Program-made: the position numbers and the translations under genes | Notes under the pieces: model-generated | What the model was told of the DNA's origin: nothing | Database searches by the model: none | The model's input: only the letters and a program-made list of their open reading frames with translations | Shown: positions 34,850 through 44,233 of the stretch, piece after piece | Layout of the letters: each line of letters starts with the position of its first letter | How positions within the stretch are numbered: position 1 is the stretch's first letter | From: Bacteroidota bacterium | GTDB taxonomy: Bacteria > Bacteroidota > Bacteroidia > Bacteroidales > WCHB1-69 | NCBI GenBank assembly: GCA_009786185.1 | Contig: WQTS01000144.1 | Coordinates: forward strand, 1-46,126 | DNA length: 46,126 nt | Reading direction: 5' to 3'

Positions 34850-35483
34850 GTATCGCATTCGCTTTAGAAAAATGCTTCGAACCAAAAAAGCCGGCATGTG
34901 CCGACAATGGCGAAGGATGTACGGTTTCCAAAATATGATGCTTTGAGCGATCAATGAGCGCGGCTTTGGCGCGTGCGTAATTGCCCCACAATAAAAAAAC
35001 CAACCCTTCTCGTTTTTGTGAAAGCTGTTGAATCACAGCATCTGTGAATTGTTCCCAACCACGATTTTGGTGCGAGCCTGCTTGGTGTGCTCGAACCGTA
35101 AGGGTGGCATTGAGCAAAAACACACCTTGCGTAGCCCAACGGGTTAAGTTGCCACTAACGGGAATGGGCGCACCCACATCATCATTAAGTTCTTTAAAAA
35201 TGTTAATCAATGATTTAGGATGCGGTACGCCGTCTAACACCGAAAAACATAACCCATGAGCTTGTTTAAAATCATGATAAGGATCTTGCCCCAAGATTAC
35301 CACTTTAACCTCATGAAATGGCGTAAGATTAAACGCATTAAAAATTAAATTTCCGGGAGGAAAAACCGTATGTTGTTTCTTCTCTTCAACTAAAAATGCT
35401 TTTAATTGAGCAAAAGAAGGAGTTGCAAACGCTTCATTGAGCACTTCTTTCCAAGAATCTTCGATTTGAGGATTAACCGTCAT
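34815..35483 (-). CDS. ung: Uracil-DNA glycosylase (family 1)
   Basis: 222 residues, usual length. Removes uracil from DNA in base excision repair. GQDPYHDFKQAHGLCFS (65-81) contains catalytic D67, LLNATLTVRAHQAGSHQNRGWEQFTD the core, LLWGNYARAK the middle block, and HPSPLSAHAGFFGSKHFS (189-206) the H189 motif of the Leu-loop region. Convergent with and overlapping the lipoprotein gene by 35 bp. Confidence 0.97.
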   Translation of the reverse strand: MTVNPQIEDSWKEVLNEAFATPSFAQLKAFLVEEKKQHTVFPPGNLIFNAFNLTPFHEVKVVILGQDPYHDFKQAHGLCFSVLDGVPHPKSLINIFKELNDDVGAPIPVSGNLTRWATQGVFLLNATLTVRAHQAGSHQNRGWEQFTDAVIQQLSQKREGLVFLLWGNYARAKAALIDRSKHHILETVHPSPLSAHAGFFGSKHFSKANAILRDLGKQEIVW

Positions 35484-35623
35484 AATTTTTTTGGTGCAAA
35501 ATAAGGAAAATTCTGAGTGCAGAGAGGAATATTATGTAAAAAGATATAAATTAAATATGTTAATTCTATTCATTATTGTTAAAAAACATGTTTCTTTGCA
35601 CGAATTTTATTTATACATGAATT

Positions 35624-37123
35624 ATGGAGGAGAAAAGAAAACCAAGAAGTTTTAGCGAAAAACGGGAAACAGGATACGGAAAACGAGAAACAGGGCGTGG
35701 TAAGCCGAAGGCGGAAGGTGGAAGACCGAAGATTGAAAGCGGAAGACGAAAGCCAGAAGACAGGGCGGATAAAGGAGAATGGAGAAAGGATAAAGGAGAA
35801 AGGAGAGGGGAGAGAGGGGGGAAAGGAGAAAACGAAAGACCAAGAGCAACACGTAGGGGCGACCGTGAAGGTCGTCCATATACAAGAACCGATAATTATC
35901 AACCCAAAGAGCGTAATACAGAAGAACGTAGGGACAGAAAATTTTCTGCCCAAAAACCTGAAAGCGGAGAACGTAGAGGCAGAAATTTTTCAACCCAAAG
36001 ACCTGAAGGCGAAGAACGCAGAGGCAGAAGCTTTTCTGCTAAATCTGAAACAGGAGAACGCAAAGGCAGAAGCTTTTCCACTCAAAAACCGGAATCCGGA
36101 GAGCGTAGAGGCAGAAGCTTTTCCGCCCCAAGACCTGAAGGCGAAGAGCGCAGAGGCAGAAGTTTCTCTGCCTCTAGAAGAGAGGGCACGGAAGGCAGAA
36201 AACCGAAAACAGAAGGTAGAAAGTGGGACGCAGACCGCAAACCGCATACCTCCAACCGCCCACCGTACACCTCCGACGACCGTCCACCCCGCAAACGCCG
36301 CGACGTTACCGCCGAATCGGAAATACTAACGGAAATTGTGGAACTCAGACGCAGAGAGGGACGTTCATCACCCAAAAAAACAAAAATTTTATCTTTGGAG
36401 CACGAAGAAAAGTATGGTCCGATAAGATTGAACAAATATATCGCTAATTCAGGAATCTGCTCAAGAAGAGATGCCGATACGCTCATTCAAACCGGCGCTA
36501 TTGAAGTGAATGGGCAAATAGTTACCGAATTGGGTGCAAAAGTAATGCCCACCGATGAGGTGAGGTTTGGCGACCGCATCCTGCAACGTGAAAAACCGGT
36601 CTATTTGCTGTTGAACAAACCAAAAGATTATATCACCACCGTGGAGGATGAGCGTGATAGAAAGCACGTTATGCAACTGATAAAAGGCGCTTGCAAAGAG
36701 CGCATTTATCCGGTGGGAAGGTTGGATAAAAATACAACAGGATTATTATTGTTTACTAACGATGGAGAAATGACCAAAAAATTAACCCATCCCAAACATA
36801 ACATTCGCAAAATTTATTACGTGGAGTTGAATAAAAATCTTACGGCTGCCGACTTTGAGAAAATTGCAGACGGCATTGAACTTTCCGACGGTGAAATTAA
36901 AGTAGATGAGATCGCTTACGCCGGCGAAACCAAACGTGAAATTGGCATCACGCTGCATTCCGGAAGAAATAGGATTGTGCGCCGGATTTTTGAACAACTT
37001 GGCTACGAAGTGGAAAAATTAGACCGCGTAGTGTTCGCCGGATTAACCAAAAAAGATTTACCCAGAGGGACATACAGGTTTTTATCAGATGCGGAAATCA
37101 ATATTTTAAAAATGATAAAATAG
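35624..37123 (+). CDS. rluB: RluB-type 23S rRNA pseudouridine synthase with long Arg-rich N-terminal tail
   Basis: 499 residues. The C-terminal half is an ordinary RsuA/RluB enzyme: S4 domain (about 267-312, IRLNKYIANSGICSRRDADTL), then YLLLNKPKDYITT, GRLDKNTTGLLLFTNDG with catalytic D368, and GRNRIVRRIFEQLGYEV. The first about 250 residues are Arg/Gly/Glu/Ser-rich and probably disordered, including six units of 14-15 residues like RRGRSFSTQKPESGE. Arg-rich tails before RluB occur in other Bacteroidota, likely binding RNA; this one is long, and its DNA carries GGAGAA tracts and a GTAGGGGC hairpin like those found between genes. Symbol is by family. Confidence 0.88.
   Translation: MEEKRKPRSFSEKRETGYGKRETGRGKPKAEGGRPKIESGRRKPEDRADKGEWRKDKGERRGERGGKGENERPRATRRGDREGRPYTRTDNYQPKERNTEERRDRKFSAQKPESGERRGRNFSTQRPEGEERRGRSFSAKSETGERKGRSFSTQKPESGERRGRSFSAPRPEGEERRGRSFSASRREGTEGRKPKTEGRKWDADRKPHTSNRPPYTSDDRPPRKRRDVTAESEILTEIVELRRREGRSSPKKTKILSLEHEEKYGPIRLNKYIANSGICSRRDADTLIQTGAIEVNGQIVTELGAKVMPTDEVRFGDRILQREKPVYLLLNKPKDYITTVEDERDRKHVMQLIKGACKERIYPVGRLDKNTTGLLLFTNDGEMTKKLTHPKHNIRKIYYVELNKNLTAADFEKIADGIELSDGEIKVDEIAYAGETKREIGITLHSGRNRIVRRIFEQLGYEVEKLDRVVFAGLTKKDLPRGTYRFLSDAEINILKMIK
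35853..35876 (+). repeat. GTAGGGGC hairpin inside the Arg-rich coding tail
   Basis: GTAGGGGCGACC-GTGAA-GGTCGTCC: GCGACC pairs with GGTCGT. It resembles the palindromes at 17326-17353 and 37124-37151 and is read in frame as RRGDREGRPY. It suggests that intergenic repeat sequence was captured by the gene. Confidence 0.5.
35927..36193 (+). repeat. Six tandem 42-45-bp coding repeats (RRGRSFS units)
   Basis: Each unit encodes (R/K)(R/K)(G/D)RxFSxxxxExxE. Copies differ by substitutions and one is one codon shorter, as expected from slippage or unequal crossing over. The number of units may vary between strains. Confidence 0.8.
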
Positions 37124-37151
37124 GTAGAGGCGTGGTGCGCCGCATCTCTAC
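37124..37151. repeat. Hairpin repeat right after the rluB stop
   Basis: GTAGAGGCG...CTCTAC starts at the base after the TAG stop (37121-37123). GTAGAG pairs with CTCTAC and GCG with CGC. It is similar in design to 17326-17353 and probably belongs to the same family; a terminator function is possible but wbpB starts 21 bp later. Confidence 0.55.
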
Positions 37152-37172
37152 AACAATATAAAATTCAATTAC

Positions 37173-38120
37173 ATGAATGTTAAAAACTTTGCTCTTACCG
37201 GAGCCGCCGGGTATATTGCCCCGCGCCATTTTAAAGCCATAAAAGAAACCGGCAACCAACTGACGGCTATTTTAGACAAATCGGACAGCGTGGGAATTAT
37301 TGACAGCTATTTCCCGGAAGCAGCATTCTTCACGGAATCAGAACGTTTTGACCGACATTTGTACCGTCGTTTTATGGAAGATACCGGTTCAAAAATTGAC
37401 TATGTTTCCATCTGTTCGCCCAATTATTTGCACGATGCCCACATTCGTATGGCGTTGCGAAACGGCGCACATGCCATTTGCGAAAAACCGTTAGTTCTAA
37501 ATCCTTGGAATTTAGAAGGATTAGAAAAAATTGAGCAAGATACAGGCAACTCCATCTTCCATATTTTGCAACTTCGTTTGCACCCGGCGGTAATTGAGTT
37601 GAAAAATCATATTGACACTCAAGCAGATGACAAGGTGCATGATATTGACCTTGCATATATTACAAGTCGTGGATTATGGTACCAATATTCGTGGAAAGCC
37701 GACATGGATAAATCGGGAGGCATCACCACCAATATCGGATCTCATTTTTTTGATATGTTGACCTACATTTTTGGCGAAGCGCAAGATATTCAAATACATT
37801 ATGCTACACCAATTACCGTAGCCGGTTTTTTGCGACTAAAAAAAGCTCGTGTACGTTGGTTTTTAAGCATTGATAAAACGCAACTCCCCAAAGAGATTGC
37901 AGAAAAAGGAAAAACCACTTATCGTTCATTAACCATTGATAATAAAGAATTTGAATTTTCGGAAGGTTTTACGGATTTGCACACCTTATCCTATCAAAAT
38001 ATTCTTTCGGGGAATGGATTCCGTATTTGTGATGCATGGCAGTATGTATCTCTTTGTCACGACATTCGTTCACGAAAGGCAGAAGGAAAAAAAGGAGATT
38101 ACCATCCATTTTTAGGATAA
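37173..38120 (+). CDS. wbpB: UDP-N-acetyl-2-amino-2-deoxyglucuronate dehydrogenase (WbpB/WlbA type)
   Basis: 315 residues, the length of WlbA/WbpB. A Gfo/Idh/MocA oxidoreductase; NFALTGAAGYIAPRHFKAIK (5-24), NQLTAILDKSDSVGIIDSYFPEA, VSICSPNYLHDAHIRMAL, CEKPLVLNPWNLEGL, LQLRLHPAV and SGGITTNIGSHFFDML match the WlbA/WbpB pattern closely. The enzyme oxidises UDP-GlcNAcA to the 3-keto sugar on the way to UDP-2,3-diacetamido-glucuronate, a surface polysaccharide precursor. In P. gingivalis this pathway is needed for A-LPS, to which T9SS cargo is joined. The wbpE/D partners are not adjacent. Downstream, 72 bp away, start two T9SS carboxypeptidases. Confidence 0.88.
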   Translation: MNVKNFALTGAAGYIAPRHFKAIKETGNQLTAILDKSDSVGIIDSYFPEAAFFTESERFDRHLYRRFMEDTGSKIDYVSICSPNYLHDAHIRMALRNGAHAICEKPLVLNPWNLEGLEKIEQDTGNSIFHILQLRLHPAVIELKNHIDTQADDKVHDIDLAYITSRGLWYQYSWKADMDKSGGITTNIGSHFFDMLTYIFGEAQDIQIHYATPITVAGFLRLKKARVRWFLSIDKTQLPKEIAEKGKTTYRSLTIDNKEFEFSEGFTDLHTLSYQNILSGNGFRICDAWQYVSLCHDIRSRKAEGKKGDYHPFLG

Positions 38121-38192
38121 AGTTTTGTTCTTTTCTGAAAATAACGACTTTAACTCAAGTTGACTAACATACACATATCTAAAATATTATCT

Positions 38193-40538
38193 ATGAAAAA
38201 AAACATCCTCTTACTTTGCTTTTTGCTTGTTTTTGGATTTTCATTCGCACAGGAAAAACAAGCCAATTATGCTCGCGTTAAAGTATATGTTTCTGAAAAA
38301 GAGCACTTCAAGGTATTGCTACAAAAAGGTGTTTGTTTAGAGAACATAGAAATCAAACAAGGTGTTTATATCATTGGTGAATTTTCTGACTTTGAGATGG
38401 AAAAGATAAGGGAAACTCAAATTCCTTTTGAAATTCTCATTGAAAATATGTTTGAGCATTATGTGCGGCAAAATGACGGATATTCTGTTGAGAGACTCAA
38501 TGAGGAAATGAGAAAAGGCGCTAAATCGTTCAAAAGCAATCGTACGCCTTCTAATTTTCGCTTGGGAAGCATGGGTGGATATTTCACACTGGCAGAAATT
38601 ATGACCGAATTAGATGAAATGCGGGCGAAATTTCCTCGCTTAATTTCTGCAAAAATCGCCTTTCCTGAACAAACGGCGGAGGGAAGAAACATATATTGGG
38701 TAAGAATTTCAAACAATCCGAATGTGGATCAGGAAAAACCGCGCGTGCTTTACACAGCGCTTACGCACGCACGCGAGCCTGCCGGAATGCACCAAATGAT
38801 ATATCAAATGTGGGATTTGTTGGAAAAATATGGCGAAGATCCTGAAATTACGTATTATATCGATAATTTGGAGATTTACTTTATGCCTTGCCTTAATCCC
38901 GATGGCTATGAATACAACCGGCGAAGTCGGCCCAATGGCGGAGGTATGTGGCGGAAAAATATGAAAGCCAATGCAGATGGTAGCTACGGCGTTGACCTCA
39001 ACAGAAACTGGGGATATAAATGGGGACTCGACAATATAGGTTCTTCGCACTTAGGAATTTCTGAAATTTACAGAGGGACAGCGCCTTTTAGCGAAGCAGA
39101 AACCCAAGTGCTCAAAAATTTTTGCGAAAACAGAGAAATTTTACTTTGTTTAAATAATCACACCCATGGAAATTATTTGATTTATCCTTATGGGTATACG
39201 AATGCCACACCTCCGGAATACCCCATTTACAGAGCTTACGCTGAACGGCTTACCTCTGAAAACAATTATGCCTATGGAACTTGCTATGAAGTACTGGGTT
39301 ACTTAACAAACGGAGATGCCGACGATTGGATGCACGGCGAGCAAGAAACAAAAAACCAAATATTTGCTTTGACGCCTGAAGCAGGTAATCGCGAAGAAGC
39401 ATTTTGGCCTCCCATGAACCGTATTGAAGAGATTTGCGCCGGGCATGTAACGATGAACAAATACATGATGCGCTTTGCCTTGCCTTATGCTGAAATTGAA
39501 GATAAAACCGGTGTTTCTTTCCAATCATTAGATGATTTTTTTGTATTTGAACTCTTTTCTTTAGGACAAGGACAAAATGTTAATTTTTCAGTTTCCATTG
39601 AGCCGGTTTCAGATAATATTCAATTAGTGCAAGCAACGCCTTTTGTTTTTCAAAACGTGAACATTTTAGAACGAAAACAAGGAGAATTATCCATTGCTTT
39701 TAAACCGGATATCACTTCCGGAGATGAAGTGGTTTTTGACGTTTGTGTAAATAACGGAACATTTACACATAAATATCGCTTTACTAAAATATTTGGAGCT
39801 GTAGAGAAGCTGATTGACGATGACTGTGAGACCATGAATAATTGGATTTCAGATACGTGGGGGCTTACTACTTTAAAGTATGTTTCACCTCTACATTCCA
39901 TTGCAGACTCTCCGCATGGAAACTATGCGAATAATGCAAATACAATCATCTATTCTAAAAATAGCTATGATTTAAGCAATGCCATTGTTGCTTTCGTAGA
40001 GTTTGATGCACAATGGGATATAGAGCTCGATCATGATTATGTACAATTTATTATTTCGGAAAACAATGGAGCTACCTGGACGCCACTCGCCGGAAAATAC
40101 ACAAAATTAGGAACTAAGCATCAAGATCAAGGCAAACCGGTGTATGATGGCACACAAAATTCGTGGGTACGCGAAACCATTGATTTAATGGCGTATAAAG
40201 GAAAATATATTAGAGTTGGATTTAGATTGATAAGCGATGAACACATGAACAAAGACGGATTTTATTTTGATAATTTTGAGCTAAGTGTTGTAAGGCGTCC
40301 CCCGAAATTTCCGAATAAGAATAGCTTTACGGCACAGTACATTGCAAACACAAAAAAAATTGCCATTTATTATATAGATAAAGCAACCTCATTTTCTTTA
40401 TTTAATGTGGAAGGAAAACTGTTAAAAAATTTTGAGGTTAATAGCAGGCAATATGAGCTCGATGTTTCGCAGCTTCAAGCCGGGGTCTATTTTTTGAGAA
40501 CAAATTCCCGGGAGGTTCAAAAGATAATTGTTTATTAA
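38193..40538 (+). CDS. T9SS-secreted M14 zinc carboxypeptidase, copy 1
   Basis: 781 residues from ATG 38193 (an upstream TTG at 38160 would add 11 residues before the signal peptide MKKNILLLCF). Residues 21-120 form a propeptide-like region; the M14 domain (about 125-430) has zinc ligands H192 and E195 in HARE, H323 in NNHTHG, substrate-binding N270/R271 in DLNRNWG and catalytic E396 in TPEAG. A jelly-roll domain (about 540-700, IDDDCETMNNW) and a T9SS sorting domain follow. The set resembles P. gingivalis CPG70, which trims C-terminal Lys/Arg. Its paralogue follows 15 bp downstream. Confidence 0.93.
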   Translation: MKKNILLLCFLLVFGFSFAQEKQANYARVKVYVSEKEHFKVLLQKGVCLENIEIKQGVYIIGEFSDFEMEKIRETQIPFEILIENMFEHYVRQNDGYSVERLNEEMRKGAKSFKSNRTPSNFRLGSMGGYFTLAEIMTELDEMRAKFPRLISAKIAFPEQTAEGRNIYWVRISNNPNVDQEKPRVLYTALTHAREPAGMHQMIYQMWDLLEKYGEDPEITYYIDNLEIYFMPCLNPDGYEYNRRSRPNGGGMWRKNMKANADGSYGVDLNRNWGYKWGLDNIGSSHLGISEIYRGTAPFSEAETQVLKNFCENREILLCLNNHTHGNYLIYPYGYTNATPPEYPIYRAYAERLTSENNYAYGTCYEVLGYLTNGDADDWMHGEQETKNQIFALTPEAGNREEAFWPPMNRIEEICAGHVTMNKYMMRFALPYAEIEDKTGVSFQSLDDFFVFELFSLGQGQNVNFSVSIEPVSDNIQLVQATPFVFQNVNILERKQGELSIAFKPDITSGDEVVFDVCVNNGTFTHKYRFTKIFGAVEKLIDDDCETMNNWISDTWGLTTLKYVSPLHSIADSPHGNYANNANTIIYSKNSYDLSNAIVAFVEFDAQWDIELDHDYVQFIISENNGATWTPLAGKYTKLGTKHQDQGKPVYDGTQNSWVRETIDLMAYKGKYIRVGFRLISDEHMNKDGFYFDNFELSVVRRPPKFPNKNSFTAQYIANTKKIAIYYIDKATSFSLFNVEGKLLKNFEVNSRQYELDVSQLQAGVYFLRTNSREVQKIIVY

Positions 40539-40553
40539 ACAAATATTGGTATT

Positions 40554-42899
40554 ATGAAAAAAACAACCTTATTCCTTTGTCTCTTGCTTATTTTTGGCTG
40601 CTTGCTCGGGCAAGAGAAACAAGCCAATTATGCACGTGTTAAAGTCTATGCTTCGGAACAAGAGCATTTCAATGCATTGCTGCAAAAAGGCGTTTGTTTA
40701 GAAAATATAGACATTAAAAAAGGTGCCTTTATTATTGGTGAATTTTCCGATTTAGAAATGGAAAAAATTACCGAAACTCAAATTCCTTTTGAAATTCTCA
40801 TTGAAAATATGTTGGAATATTATGTAAGACAAAACGACGGGTATTCTATTGAGAAACTTAATGAGGAAATGAGACGGAATCCTAAAACATTCAACGGAAA
40901 TCGCACGCCGGAGAATTTTCGTTTAGGAAGTATGGGCGGATATTTTACGTTGGCAGAAATTATGACAGAATTGGATGAAATGCGAGATAAGTTTCCTCAT
41001 CTGATTTCGGCAAAAACAGCTTTTCCACAGCAAACAGTAGAAGGAAGAAACATTTATTGGGTAAGAATTTCCAATAATCCGGATGTGGATGAGGAAAGAC
41101 CGCGTGTACTCTACACGGCGCTTACCCATGCGCGCGAACCCGCAGGAATGCACCAAATGATTTATCAAATGTGGGACCTGTTGGAAAATTACGGCGTTGA
41201 TCCTGAAATTACGTATTATATTGATAATTTGGAACTTTATTTTGTGCCCTGTGTCAATCCCGATGGATATGAGTACAACAGACAAACTGCGCCCAATGGC
41301 GGAGGCATGTGGCGAAAAAACAGAACAGGCGGCTATGGTATTGACCTTAACAGAAATTGGGGATACAAATGGGGCTACGACAATGTTGGCTCATCTCCGT
41401 TGCAATGGGCTGAAACTTACAGAGGAGACGCTCCTTTCAGCGAAGTGGAAACGCAAGTACTCAAAAATTTTTGTGAAAATAAAAAGATATTGCTTTGTTT
41501 GAATTATCATTGTATGGGGAACTTATTGGTATATCCTTGGGGATACACTAATACCATACCTCCGGAATATCCCATTTTTAGAGCATACGCCGAGCGGTTT
41601 ACTTTCGAAAACAATTATACCTATGGAACTTGTTATGAAGTATTGGGGTATTATACTAATGGTAGCTCAGATGATTGGATGTATGGCGAGCAAGAAACAA
41701 AGAACCAAATCTTTGCATTTACTCCTGAGGTAGGTAATCGAGAAGAAGGATTTTGGCCGCCCGCACATCGTATTGAAGAACTTTGCGCCGATCAGGTAAC
41801 TATGAACAAGTATCTTATGCGTTTTGCCTTGCCTTTTGCTGAAATTGAAGATAAAACCGGAATAACTTTTTCAGCATTAAATAACACTTTTACATTTGAC
41901 CTTCTTTCTTTGGGGCAGACGCAAAATGCTAATTTCTACATTACTATTGAGCCTGTTTCAGATAATATTGAGTCAGTGCAAACCACGCCTTTGTTTTTCG
42001 AAAATATGAATGTCTTAGATCGAACACAAGGAGCATTATCTGTTGTTTTAAAATCGACAATCACGTCCGGCGAACAAGTGATTTTTGATGTTTGTGTAGA
42101 TAATGGACATTTTACGCGTAAACATCGTATTACTAAGATGTTCGGCGCATTGGAGAAGCTAATTGACGATGATTGCGAAACCATGGATAACTGGAGCTCT
42201 TCTTCGTGGAGACTCACCACCTTAAAGCATGTTTCTCCCACGCATTCCATTGCAGATTCCCCGTATGGAAATTATCCAAATAATGCAAATCTTACGATAT
42301 ATTCTAAAAATAGCTATGATTTAACCGGCGCTATTGCCGTTTTTGCAGAATTTGAAGCACAATGGGAGATAGAAGCTGATTATGATTATGTGCAATTTCT
42401 TGTTTCGGAAAACAATGGAAGCACTTGGGTGCCGCAACATGGAAAATATACAAAATTAGGAGGATCCTATCAAGATTACGGAAAGCCGTTGTATGATGGC
42501 AACCAATATTCTTGGGTGCGCGAAACCATTGATTTAAGCGCCTATAAAGAAAAAAATATTAGAATAGGATTTCGGTTAGTAAGCGATGCTTGGATAAATA
42601 TGGACGGCTTTTATTTTGATGACTTTATGTTAAGTGTGATAAGACCACACCCGATTTCCGTGCCGATTTTTCCGGATGTTATCAATTTTACAGCATACTA
42701 CAATGCAACAACAAAAAAAATCGTAATTAATAATGTAGAAACGGCAACTTCTTTTTCTTTATTTAATATAGAAGGAAAGATTTTAAATAGCTTCAACGTT
42801 GATAATGAAAATTATGAACTTAATGTTTCAAAACTTCCCTCCGGAATCTATTTCTTGAAAACAGATTTTGGGAAAGCTCAAAAAATCATTGTTTATTAA
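40554..42899 (+). CDS. T9SS-secreted M14 zinc carboxypeptidase, copy 2
   Basis: 781 residues, paralogue of the preceding gene with most positions identical by eye. All catalytic residues remain: HARE (192-195), NR in DLNRNWG, YHCMG for the third zinc ligand, TPEVG for the catalytic Glu. Differences cluster around the substrate pocket (HTHG versus HCMG, DDWMHGEQ versus DDWMYGEQ) and the segment before the sorting domain. Signal sequence MKKTTLFLCLLLIFGCLLGQ; the Cys in IFGC resembles a poor lipobox, but type I cleavage is more likely. Aspartate kinase begins 11 bp downstream, probably in the same transcript. Confidence 0.93.
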   Translation: MKKTTLFLCLLLIFGCLLGQEKQANYARVKVYASEQEHFNALLQKGVCLENIDIKKGAFIIGEFSDLEMEKITETQIPFEILIENMLEYYVRQNDGYSIEKLNEEMRRNPKTFNGNRTPENFRLGSMGGYFTLAEIMTELDEMRDKFPHLISAKTAFPQQTVEGRNIYWVRISNNPDVDEERPRVLYTALTHAREPAGMHQMIYQMWDLLENYGVDPEITYYIDNLELYFVPCVNPDGYEYNRQTAPNGGGMWRKNRTGGYGIDLNRNWGYKWGYDNVGSSPLQWAETYRGDAPFSEVETQVLKNFCENKKILLCLNYHCMGNLLVYPWGYTNTIPPEYPIFRAYAERFTFENNYTYGTCYEVLGYYTNGSSDDWMYGEQETKNQIFAFTPEVGNREEGFWPPAHRIEELCADQVTMNKYLMRFALPFAEIEDKTGITFSALNNTFTFDLLSLGQTQNANFYITIEPVSDNIESVQTTPLFFENMNVLDRTQGALSVVLKSTITSGEQVIFDVCVDNGHFTRKHRITKMFGALEKLIDDDCETMDNWSSSSWRLTTLKHVSPTHSIADSPYGNYPNNANLTIYSKNSYDLTGAIAVFAEFEAQWEIEADYDYVQFLVSENNGSTWVPQHGKYTKLGGSYQDYGKPLYDGNQYSWVRETIDLSAYKEKNIRIGFRLVSDAWINMDGFYFDDFMLSVIRPHPISVPIFPDVINFTAYYNATTKKIVINNVETATSFSLFNIEGKILNSFNVDNENYELNVSKLPSGIYFLKTDFGKAQKIIVY

Positions 42900-42910
42900 A
42901 CAAATAATTG

Positions 42911-44161
42911 ATGTATAGAATTTTTAAATTTGGAGGCGCATCAGTAAAAGATGCCGAAGGTGTTAAAAATCTGAAAAAGATTTTAGAAATTTATAAAGAT
43001 GAAAAATTGATCGTGGTTATTTCCGCTATGGGAAAAATGACCAATCAGTTGGAAAAAGTGCTTGACTCCTGGTATTATGATCCTGATTCTTTGCAAAGTA
43101 ACTTTGAAGTCGTAAAAAAATACCATCTTGATATTGCAAGTCAATTAGAAAATAAAACAGGAGAAATTTCCTCTGTTTTGCGTCCTATTTTAGACAAACT
43201 TTTTGAAATATTATCAGGTGAAAATTCTAAAAATTATGACAAAGATTATGATAATATTGTAAGTTTTGGAGAGTATCTTTCTACACAATTAATCTCTATT
43301 TATCTGAATTTGAATGGTTATGTAAATAAATTTGCGTGTGCTATTCCATTAATTATAACCGATGACTCGTACCGTGAAGGAAAAGTAAATTGGGAAAAAA
43401 CAGAAAAAGCCATTCACAATTTTGTGGCGGAGCATCCGAATAAAACGATTATTACACAAGGTTTTATTGCCGGAACGATGAACGGAGAAGTAACTACGCT
43501 TGGGCGCGAAGGCTCCGATTTTTCAGCAGCCATTTTTGCATATTGCTTAAATGCTGAAAATGTTACCATTTGGAAAGATGTACCCGGCTTGCTTAACGCC
43601 GACCCGAAATTTTATCCCAATGCTGTAAAATTAGACGAAATCTCTTATCAGGAAGCGATTGAGTTGGCGTATTACGGCGCAACCATCATTCACCCAAAAA
43701 CGATAAAACCTTTGCAAAACAAGCATATACCACTTTTCGTAAAATCGTTTTTATCTCCTCACGATGCAGGTAGCATTATTGCCGATGTGGAATCTTCGGA
43801 ACAGATTCCTTCCTATATTTTTAAAACAGAACAAATTTTGTTATCTATTTTTCCAAAAGATTTTTCGTTTATTGCTGCTGATAATCTGACAAAAATATTT
43901 TCGTACATTTCAAAAAATAAATTAAAAATCAATTTGATGCAAAATTCCGCAGTGAGCTTTACCATTTGCATGGATAATAAACCTAATCGTTTTGCCAATT
44001 TGTTGAAAGATTTACAAGAAGATTTTACGATAAAATATAATATGGATAAAAAACTGATCACGATTCGTCATTATACACAAGAAGCTATAGATCAGGTTAT
44101 AGGAAACCAGCCTGTAATACTGGAGCAAAAGAGTAGGAGTACGTTGCAGGTAATTCTATAA
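42911..44161 (+). CDS. lysC: Aspartate kinase (monofunctional)
   Basis: 416 residues from ATG 42911 (an in-frame TTG precedes it by one codon). It phosphorylates aspartate, first step to lysine, threonine, methionine and diaminopimelate. FKFGGASVKD (5-14), TQGFIAGTMNGEVTTLGREGSDFSAA and WKDVPGLLNADPKFYPNA are aspartokinase hallmarks. The C-terminal ACT-type region is divergent, with no homoserine dehydrogenase fused. It is oddly placed behind two secreted carboxypeptidase genes with an 11-bp gap. Symbol follows common usage; isoenzyme type not determined. Confidence 0.93.
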   Translation: MYRIFKFGGASVKDAEGVKNLKKILEIYKDEKLIVVISAMGKMTNQLEKVLDSWYYDPDSLQSNFEVVKKYHLDIASQLENKTGEISSVLRPILDKLFEILSGENSKNYDKDYDNIVSFGEYLSTQLISIYLNLNGYVNKFACAIPLIITDDSYREGKVNWEKTEKAIHNFVAEHPNKTIITQGFIAGTMNGEVTTLGREGSDFSAAIFAYCLNAENVTIWKDVPGLLNADPKFYPNAVKLDEISYQEAIELAYYGATIIHPKTIKPLQNKHIPLFVKSFLSPHDAGSIIADVESSEQIPSYIFKTEQILLSIFPKDFSFIAADNLTKIFSYISKNKLKINLMQNSAVSFTICMDNKPNRFANLLKDLQEDFTIKYNMDKKLITIRHYTQEAIDQVIGNQPVILEQKSRSTLQVIL

Positions 44162-44233
44162 TATTCAGCTTTCTCATTCGTTTTAAAAAATCATGTTAAT
44201 TTGCCATAATTGTATAAAAAATAAATTACGACA

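Noticed and set aside
35697..36329. 210-codon open frame in another frame of the rluB tail
   Set aside because: It is a by-product of purine-rich repeat DNA; the rluB frame continues into a clear enzyme with S4 and catalytic motifs.
38160..38192. TTG start for carboxypeptidase copy 1
   Set aside because: It would put 11 residues ahead of a normal signal peptide; ATG 38193 gives a start that aligns with the paralogue.
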